Shown: piece after piece, positions 14,863 through 19,780 of the stretch
How positions within the stretch are numbered: position 1 is the first letter of the stretch
Layout: every line of letters begins with the position of its first letter
Assembly: GCA_019313105.1 (NCBI GenBank)
Contig: JAFDBW010000317.1
Span: 1-19,780, forward strand
DNA: 19,780 nt
Origin: Deltaproteobacteria bacterium
GTDB lineage: Bacteria; Desulfobacterota; Desulfuromonadia; Desulfuromonadales; BM103
Direction: 5' to 3'
The notes under the pieces: model-generated
What the model saw: the letters and a program-made list of their open reading frames with translations, nothing else
What the model was told of the DNA's origin: nothing
Database searches by the model: none
Position numbers and translations under genes: made by a program

Positions 14863-16261
14863 GCTTCTCCTCCGTTGCCTCGTCGTGAAAGATCTTGCCC
14901 GGGTTCAGAACCCCGTGCGGGTCAAAACTGTGCTTGATGCGGCGCATAACATTAACACCGCCTGCGCCTACCTGGCGCTCGAGGTAGTCTTTCTTCGCCA
15001 GGCCGATACCATGCTCGCCGGAAACGGTGCCACCCCAGGCCAGCACCTTGTCATAGAGTTCATGGTAGAAGGCGTGGGCCCGTTCCATTTCGTCGCGGTT
15101 GCGCTCGTCACAAAGCACGGTCGGATGCAGGTTGCCGTCGCCGGCGTGGCCGAAAGTGCCGACCTTGAGTTGGAATTTTTCGCTGAGGCGTTCGATCTCG
15201 TCGAAGGTTTCAGCCAGTCGGCTGCGCGGCACCGTGGCATCTTCGAGCAGCGTGGTCGGTGAGACCCGCGCCAGGGCGGACAGGGCGGTCCGCCGGGCTG
15301 CGGCCAGCTGGTTGGCGTGCTCGGCATCGGCCGCCTCGTGGATTTCTGCAGCGCCGACCCGTTCCAGCACGGCACGCACATCATCGGCTTCCTCGACGAC
15401 GGCAGCGTGATGACCATCAACTTCAATCAGCAGCAATGCCGCCATCTCCAACGGCAAACCGATCTTGGCATAGCCCTCAACACACCTGATCGTCGCGTTG
15501 TCCATGATCTCCAGCGTCGAGGGAATGATCTTGGCGGCGATGATATTGGCAACAGCCTGACCCGCCGTACGGGTATCCCTGAAGTAGGCCAGCAGGGTAC
15601 GCTTGGCCTGCGGCGGCGGAATCAGCTTGAACGTTGCCTCAGTGATGATGCCGAGCGTTCCCTCGCTGCCGACCAGCAGGTCCTTCAGCGCGTAGCCGGC
15701 AACATCCTTGACGCTCTTGCCGCCAGTGGTAAAGGTCAGGCCGTCGCCGAGAACACCGTTAAGCGCCATGACGTAATCACGGGTGACGCCGTACTTGAGG
15801 CCGCGCAGGCCGCCGGCGTCTTCGGCAATGTTGCCGCCCAAAGTGGAGATTTTCTGTGAGCCCGGATCGGGCGGGTAGAAAAGCCCTTTGGCCATGACAG
15901 CATCAAAGAAATCAAGAGTGACCACCCCGGCCTGAGCCGTTGCCGTCAGGTTTTCCTCGTCAATCTCAAGGATGCGGTTGAGTCGGGTCATGCACAGGAC
16001 GATCCCGCCCCGTGCCGCGACACTGCCACCGGAGAGGCCGGTCCCTGAGCCGCGCGGCACGATCGGCAGTCCTTCTTCGCGGGCAAAATTGACGACCTCG
16101 ACGACATGCTCAGACTCAGTCGGGAAGACCACGACATCCGGCAGATATTGGATCTCCGGCGTGGCATCGTAGCCGAAAGTGATCAGGTCTTCATGCTCGT
16201 GCAGGACATTTTTGGCGCCGAGCTTGTCGATAAGATTCTGAATAGCTGATTTTGAAATCAT
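14855..16261 (-). CDS. glcD: FAD-linked hydroxyacid oxidoreductase, GlcD / D-lactate dehydrogenase-like
   Basis: A 468-residue flavoprotein of the PCMH (FAD_binding_4) type. The FAD-binding half (about 38-215) has PRGSGTGLSGG (69-79), PPDPGSQKISTLGGNIAEDAGG (around 130-151), YGVTRDYV and GSEGTLGIITEA (198-209). The C-terminal half has FGHAGDGNLH and SGEHGIG, the usual metal and substrate region, and ends in SFDPHGVLNPGKIF. It oxidises a 2-hydroxyacid, most likely glycolate or D-lactate, to the keto acid. It is 89 bp after the usp gene and overlaps glcF. No GlcE-like subunit is present between them, which weakens the assignment to classical glycolate oxidase and favours a two-subunit lactate-type enzyme. 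The ATG at 16261 has only a weak GGGA ribosome site. Confidence 0.93.
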   Translation of the reverse strand: MISKSAIQNLIDKLGAKNVLHEHEDLITFGYDATPEIQYLPDVVVFPTESEHVVEVVNFAREEGLPIVPRGSGTGLSGGSVAARGGIVLCMTRLNRILEIDEENLTATAQAGVVTLDFFDAVMAKGLFYPPDPGSQKISTLGGNIAEDAGGLRGLKYGVTRDYVMALNGVLGDGLTFTTGGKSVKDVAGYALKDLLVGSEGTLGIITEATFKLIPPPQAKRTLLAYFRDTRTAGQAVANIIAAKIIPSTLEIMDNATIRCVEGYAKIGLPLEMAALLLIEVDGHHAAVVEEADDVRAVLERVGAAEIHEAADAEHANQLAAARRTALSALARVSPTTLLEDATVPRSRLAETFDEIERLSEKFQLKVGTFGHAGDGNLHPTVLCDERNRDEMERAHAFYHELYDKVLAWGGTVSGEHGIGLAKKDYLERQVGAGGVNVMRRIKHSFDPHGVLNPGKIFHDEATEEKRG

Positions 16262-16350
16262 GATTATCCCAATATGTCTGTAGAGAGCCTTGCCTGGCCC
16301 AGGTGCTTATGGTATCGAATTCCCGGCAAAGGCCGCCAGTGGTTTGTTGG

Positions 16351-16860
16351 TCAGAACCCTTCTTCGTGGTAGCCGTCCGGGATGCGTACAACCAGTACCG
16401 GCTGGCTTGCGCTGTGCAAAACCTTGTGAGTATTTGTGCCCAGCAACGCATCACCGACCACGCTATGCCGATGTGAACCCATGATGATCAGGTCAACATC
16501 GTGCCGTTTGGCATTGGCCAGGATGATCTCAACCGGGTGTCCTTCTTCAACCTGAATCAAGCTGACCCGGTTATTGCACCGCGGGTCGATGCCACATTCC
16601 TTTTCGCACAATTTGCTGATCCGTTCCCTGAGTCTCTGTTTGGCCTGGTTGCGCGCTTCGAGATGCATTTGCTCGGCATCCTGGTGCGAGACATGCAACT
16701 CGACGAGGCTCTGGGCAAAGTCCGATAGTGGCTCAATGGCCGAAACCGCAATGATCTGGGCATCCAGTTGACTGGCCATGGTCAAAGCGTAGCGGAACAC
16801 GTGTGGGGCGCCGGCGCCCATACCGGTAGCGTAGAGGATCTTTTTGATCTTGGGTAACAT
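16351..16860 (-). CDS. Universal stress protein (UspA family) within TRAP operon
   Basis: A 169-residue UspA-fold protein. The N-terminus KKILYATGMG is the first strand and loop, and the C-terminal nucleotide loop runs from G128 to T142 (MGSHRHSVVGDALLGTNT). In the usual G-x2-G-x9-G-S/T pattern the first and third Gly are present but the second is Arg131, so ATP binding is uncertain. Three cysteines (C85, C89, C95) cluster in an insertion before the fourth strand. It lies 33 bp after dctM and 89 bp before glcD. Usp genes next to TRAP transporters have a precedent in TeaD of Halomonas, which modulates transport by TeaABC, so a regulatory role on this transporter is plausible. The ATG has an AGAGG site 7 bases upstream. 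Confidence 0.9.
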   Translation of the reverse strand: MLPKIKKILYATGMGAGAPHVFRYALTMASQLDAQIIAVSAIEPLSDFAQSLVELHVSHQDAEQMHLEARNQAKQRLRERISKLCEKECGIDPRCNNRVSLIQVEEGHPVEIILANAKRHDVDLIIMGSHRHSVVGDALLGTNTHKVLHSASQPVLVVRIPDGYHEEGF

Positions 16861-16893
16861 GGCTTGGCCTCTCGAGGTTTAGTCCATACGTTG

Positions 16894-18234
16894 TTAATTG
16901 CCGAAAAAGACCCCTGGCAGCCAGGTGATGATTTCCGGGAAGAAGATCAAGGTCGCCAGGCCAATAACCTGAATGGCCACAAACGGAATAATTCCCCGAT
17001 AGACGTCGCCCATCGTGTATTCCGGCGGGGCAACGCCTTTGAAATAGAACAGGGCGTAGCCAAACGGCGGCGTCAGGAAAGATGTCTGCAGGTTGATGCA
17101 AACCATCATCGCAAACCACAGCGGGTTGAAATCAAGGTCAAGGGCGATCGGTGTGAAAATCGGCACGACGACCAGCAGGATCGCTGCCCAGTCGATAAAC
17201 ATGCCCATGACGAAAACAACGGCCATCATGATGATGAAGACGACGTAGGGGCTGACGTCCATGCCGAGCAGGACATCCGCGACCACGTCTCCTCCGCCCA
17301 TGCTCAAAAAGACCACGGAAAAGAACTTGCCGCCGACAAACAGAGCCATGATCATGGCCGTCGTCCGGGCCGTCGCGATACACGATTGGGAGATCACGTC
17401 CCAGTCCAGCTTCCTGGTGGCCATGGCCAGGATCAGTGCGCCGATGCAGCCCAGGGCCGCAGCTTCGGTGGGCGTGGCGATGCCAGCCAGGATCGTTCCC
17501 ATGACGGTGAGAATCAGGCCGAACGGGGGAACGAAGTTCTTCATGGTCATGGCAACTTTTTCAGCGACGGTTGCGGTACGGTCTTCCTTGGGAATCGGCG
17601 GCCCCATCTCGGGATTGATGTAGCAGCGCACACCTACATAGAGCAGGTAGAGGGCGGACAGCAACAGCCCAGGCATGATCGCTGCGGCAAACAGGTTGCC
17701 GACGGACGTCTCTTTCTGGCCGGTCAGACCACCATAAACGACCAGCATGATCGAAGGCGGGATCAAAATACCCAGAGTTCCGGAGGCGCAGATGATACCG
17801 GCACCGAGACCGCGATTATAACCACGACGCAAGAGTGCAGGTCCTGCCATGAGACCCATGGCGACAACCGAAGCGCCGATAATTCCTGTGGTTGCGGCGA
17901 ACACCGTTGAAACGACGATGACCGCCATGCCCAGACCGCCGCGCAGCCCGCCGAGGACCTGGTAAAGCGCGTCGAAAAGGCCCTCGGATACCTTGGACCG
18001 GTCCAGAATCTGCGCCATGAAAATAAACAAGGGAATAGCGACCAGGGTATAGTTGAGGAAAATTCCCCAGGCGTTGTTGGCAAACAGACCCAGCAGGGCA
18101 GAGACATCGAAGCCGTTGTCGATCAGGCCGAACACGGTTGCCACAGCGGCCAGCGTGACGGCCAGGGGGTGCCCCAGGGCAATCGAGGCCATCAGTGCGA
18201 TAAACATCAGGATAGTCAGGACTTCTACGCTCAT
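16894..18234 (-). CDS. dctM: TRAP transporter large permease subunit (DctM)
   Basis: A 446-residue, highly hydrophobic membrane protein of the DctM family with about twelve predicted helices. The family signature GPALLRRGYNRGLGAGII followed by SGTLGILIPPSIMLVVYG lies at about 131-168, and a second inverted-repeat half is marked by TPTEAAALG and FMGMFIDWAA-like segments. It forms the secondary-transport channel driven by the sodium or proton gradient and works with DctQ and the binding protein DctP. Its ATG overlaps the dctQ stop in an ATGA arrangement, which indicates translational coupling. Nothing is missing compared with the family's usual length of 425-450 residues. Confidence 0.95.
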   Translation of the reverse strand: MSVEVLTILMFIALMASIALGHPLAVTLAAVATVFGLIDNGFDVSALLGLFANNAWGIFLNYTLVAIPLFIFMAQILDRSKVSEGLFDALYQVLGGLRGGLGMAVIVVSTVFAATTGIIGASVVAMGLMAGPALLRRGYNRGLGAGIICASGTLGILIPPSIMLVVYGGLTGQKETSVGNLFAAAIMPGLLLSALYLLYVGVRCYINPEMGPPIPKEDRTATVAEKVAMTMKNFVPPFGLILTVMGTILAGIATPTEAAALGCIGALILAMATRKLDWDVISQSCIATARTTAMIMALFVGGKFFSVVFLSMGGGDVVADVLLGMDVSPYVVFIIMMAVVFVMGMFIDWAAILLVVVPIFTPIALDLDFNPLWFAMMVCINLQTSFLTPPFGYALFYFKGVAPPEYTMGDVYRGIIPFVAIQVIGLATLIFFPEIITWLPGVFFGN

Positions 18235-18761
18235 TGGTCTTTATTCTCCAGGGGAAGCTGATAATCAGGGCTTGCTTTCAGGGAACGAATGTCTTGGATC
18301 AGCTTGGCGACTCCCTGAAGAAAGAACAGAACGAAGCCAAACGCCATGAGCGTTTTAACCGGGTAGATCGGCGGAGCCCAGGAACTAGAAGCATGTTCCC
18401 ACTGCTGCCACGAGTTGGCGGCAAGCACACAAACGTAATAAGCCAGCAGTCCGATCGTGGGCAGAAACAAAACGACGTTGGTGATGATCCGCAGGATCGT
18501 CCGCGGTCGCTCCGACAGCCTTGCCTCAAAGACATCAATGGCGACGTGAGTGTTGTGCTTGTGCGCGTAGGCCAAGGCAAAGCTGTAGTGGGCTCCGTAG
18601 AGGAACACGGTCAGTTCGAAGGCCCAGGACGTCGGGGCATTAAACCCGTAGCGCATGATGACCTCCCAGACAACCACCATTATCAGTGGCAGGACCAGAT
18701 AGGAGGCGTAGAAGCCGAATTTTTCGTTGAAAGTGTCGATCGCGCTGCCAATCTTCTGCAT
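18231..18761 (-). CDS. dctQ: TRAP transporter small permease subunit (DctQ)
   Basis: A 176-residue membrane protein with four predicted helices (about 16-36, 48-66, 90-112 and 132-152), the DctQ layout. WEVIMRYGFNAPTSWAFEL resembles the family's conserved segment after helix 1, and HVAIDVFEARLSERPR the loop after helix 2. It is the accessory partner of DctM, needed for transport. The ATG at 18761 has an AGAGG site 5 bases upstream. It follows dctP by 84 bp, a gap occupied by a strong hairpin, and its stop overlaps dctM. Confidence 0.93.
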   Translation of the reverse strand: MQKIGSAIDTFNEKFGFYASYLVLPLIMVVVWEVIMRYGFNAPTSWAFELTVFLYGAHYSFALAYAHKHNTHVAIDVFEARLSERPRTILRIITNVVLFLPTIGLLAYYVCVLAANSWQQWEHASSSWAPPIYPVKTLMAFGFVLFFLQGVAKLIQDIRSLKASPDYQLPLENKDQ

Positions 18762-18811
18762 GTCAACCTCTAAGCAATGAGTGATGAATCATCTGTTGCC
18801 AGTGTAAGTAT

Positions 18812-18833
18812 GCGGGGGCCCGCAGGCCCCCGC
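18812..18833 (-). promoter_or_regulatory. GC-rich intercistronic hairpin between dctP and dctQ
   Basis: Perfect 9-base arms (GCGGGGGCC and GGCCCCCGC) enclose a 4-base loop, 13 bp after the dctP stop. On the transcribed minus strand it is followed by CATACTTACAC rather than a U run. It therefore looks like a 3'-end stabiliser or partial terminator that lets dctP be expressed above the permease genes, not a full stop. Confidence 0.75.
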
Positions 18834-18845
18834 CAAGGTTGTGCT

Positions 18846-19780
18846 TTATTGCATGTGCTGGCCTTTGACAAACTGCTCGTAAGGCCACGGCGCGATCCCG
18901 CCGCGCTCCTTGCGCCAGTCGGCAAAGTCGGCCTTGAACTGGTCCTGGGAATCCATGACCTTCTTGACATCGGGGTACTTCACTTTCAGCCCTTCGATAT
19001 ATTCATGCGAGGCCTTGGCAAAACTGTTGATGGTCTCCTCGTCCATGCGGACGAATTCAACCTTCTCTTTGAACAGCTTGACCGCTTCGGCATTGAGGTT
19101 CTCTTGCCAGGTGTTTGCCCAGAGCTGGGTCTCCTTGGCGGCGATGTCGACGATCCACTTCAGGTCAGCCGGCAGCTTGTTGTAGGAGTCCTGGTTGATG
19201 AAAAAGGCGCACTGGCAGGATGGCTGGTGCACTCCGGGCTGGATGACGTACTTGGTGATGTCGTCGAAGCCCATCGGGTAGTTGATCGCCGGGGTGCTGA
19301 ACTCGGCTGCGTCGATGACGCCGCGTTCCAGGGCCAGGTAAACCTCGCCGCCCGGCAGTGGCGAAACGCTGGCGCCCAGTTGGGTCATGATGTCCATGTA
19401 CCAGCCCGGGGTTCTGACGCGCATGCCTTTGAAGTCGGACATCTTGGAGGCCTTCTTGTTCGAAAAGAGGCCGAGCTCCTGGCCGACGTTGCCGCCCGGC
19501 AGGGCGAACAGGTTGTAGCGTCCGTAAAGTTCCTGCATCATCTCCAGACCGCCACGCTCGTAGAGCCAGATGTTGTAGCCTTCGGCATCGAGGCCGAAAG
19601 GAACCGAGGCAAAGGCGACAAAGGCTTCGTTCTTGCCCTTCCAGTAACCGGGCCAGTCGTGGCCGATATCGGCCTGGCCTTTGCTGACCGCATCGAAGCT
19701 TTCCATGGCGCCGACCAGCTCGCCGGCCGAGAACAGCTTAATGTCGAGGCGGCCGCCCGAAGCCAGCTTCACCGAGTCAG
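18846..19780 (-). CDS. dctP: TRAP transporter substrate-binding protein (DctP-like, TakP/lactate-type), 5'-truncated by window
   Basis: The visible 311 residues are the C-terminal part of a periplasmic DctP-family binding protein. The frame continues past the right edge, so the apparent GTG start at 19772 is internal and the signal peptide is outside the window. Features seen are ASGGRLDIKLFSAGELV, YWKGKNEAF, VPFGLDAEGYN, MRVRTPGWYMD with the conserved Arg that usually binds the substrate carboxylate, GGEVYLALERGVIDAAEFS and PGVHQPSC. This pattern, in particular the YWKGK and GGEVY segments, is that of the TakP-like group, whose studied members bind 2-oxoacids or lactate. With glcD-glcF downstream a 2-hydroxyacid is the likely cargo. 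It is the first visible gene of the operon. Confidence 0.93.
   Translation of the reverse strand, partial: DSVKLASGGRLDIKLFSAGELVGAMESFDAVSKGQADIGHDWPGYWKGKNEAFVAFASVPFGLDAEGYNIWLYERGGLEMMQELYGRYNLFALPGGNVGQELGLFSNKKASKMSDFKGMRVRTPGWYMDIMTQLGASVSPLPGGEVYLALERGVIDAAEFSTPAINYPMGFDDITKYVIQPGVHQPSCQCAFFINQDSYNKLPADLKWIVDIAAKETQLWANTWQENLNAEAVKLFKEKVEFVRMDEETINSFAKASHEYIEGLKVKYPDVKKVMDSQDQFKADFADWRKERGGIAPWPYEQFVKGQHMQ

Noticed and set aside
16293..16303. Short inverted repeat CCTGGCCCAGG in the usp-glcD gap
   Set aside because: The arms are only 5 bp, with no T run or promoter context; it is likely chance.
16864..17910. Plus-strand frame of 348 codons rich in His, Asp and Gln
   Set aside because: It is antisense to dctM. 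The His/Asp/Gln richness is the mirror of hydrophobic membrane codons.
19770..19772. GTG at 19772 as the start of dctP
   Set aside because: The frame is open to the window edge and the residues before it fit the DctP family, so it is an internal Val and the real start lies outside.

Overview
The window reads as a moderately GC-rich Gram-negative chromosome segment, densely packed with operons. The gene mix is a large GH13/GlgA/GalT carbohydrate operon, a GlcD/GlcF hydroxyacid oxidoreductase fed by a TRAP transporter with an embedded universal stress protein, a small b5-type haem protein and a NarL-type two-component pair. This suggests an anaerobic or facultative deltaproteobacterium of the Desulfuromonas/Geobacter kind. 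That placement is inferred from gene content and was not tested by database search. There are no rRNA or tRNA genes, CRISPR arrays, insertion sequences or phage genes that I can see.

Region 1 (1-8586, minus strand): a five-gene operon read right to left from a good sigma70-like promoter. The order is a single-domain response regulator, an 836-aa sugar nucleotidyltransferase / hexapeptide / mutase-like fusion, galactose-1-phosphate uridylyltransferase, a 1118-aa GH13 alpha-amylase-family protein, and glycogen synthase (cut by the window start). Gaps are 30-51 bp. The set links sugar-nucleotide supply (fusion, GalT) with alpha-glucan synthesis (GlgA) and remodelling (GH13). The mutase-like domain of the fusion has lost its metal and sugar-binding motifs. 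Both the fusion and galT appear to use TTG start codons.

Region 2 (8647-10411): a YhcC-type radical SAM gene divergent from the operon above and closed by a terminator hairpin, a doubtful small membrane ORF, and a tail-anchored cytochrome b5-like protein. The intergenic region after it is AT-rich and carries three separate inverted repeats.

Region 3 (10412-12589, plus strand): a membrane histidine kinase of the HisKA_3/NarX type followed by a response regulator with a divergent LuxR-like output domain.

Region 4 (12628-19780): a FadR/LldR-type GntR regulator on the plus strand, with a perfect TGGTnnnACCA operator over its predicted transcription start. It converges on a minus-strand operon dctP-dctQ-dctM-usp-glcD-glcF, which ends at a strong terminator. 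The transporter would import a hydroxy- or keto-acid (lactate or glycolate are the best guesses), GlcD/GlcF would oxidise it, and the GntR protein probably senses it. A GC-rich hairpin between dctP and dctQ probably lets the binding protein be made in excess over the permease.

Nothing here is a clearly new defence or mobile system. The most interesting points are the response-regulator-led glucan operon with its pseudo-mutase fusion, the unusual GH13 protein, and the haem-protein / two-component intergenic region.
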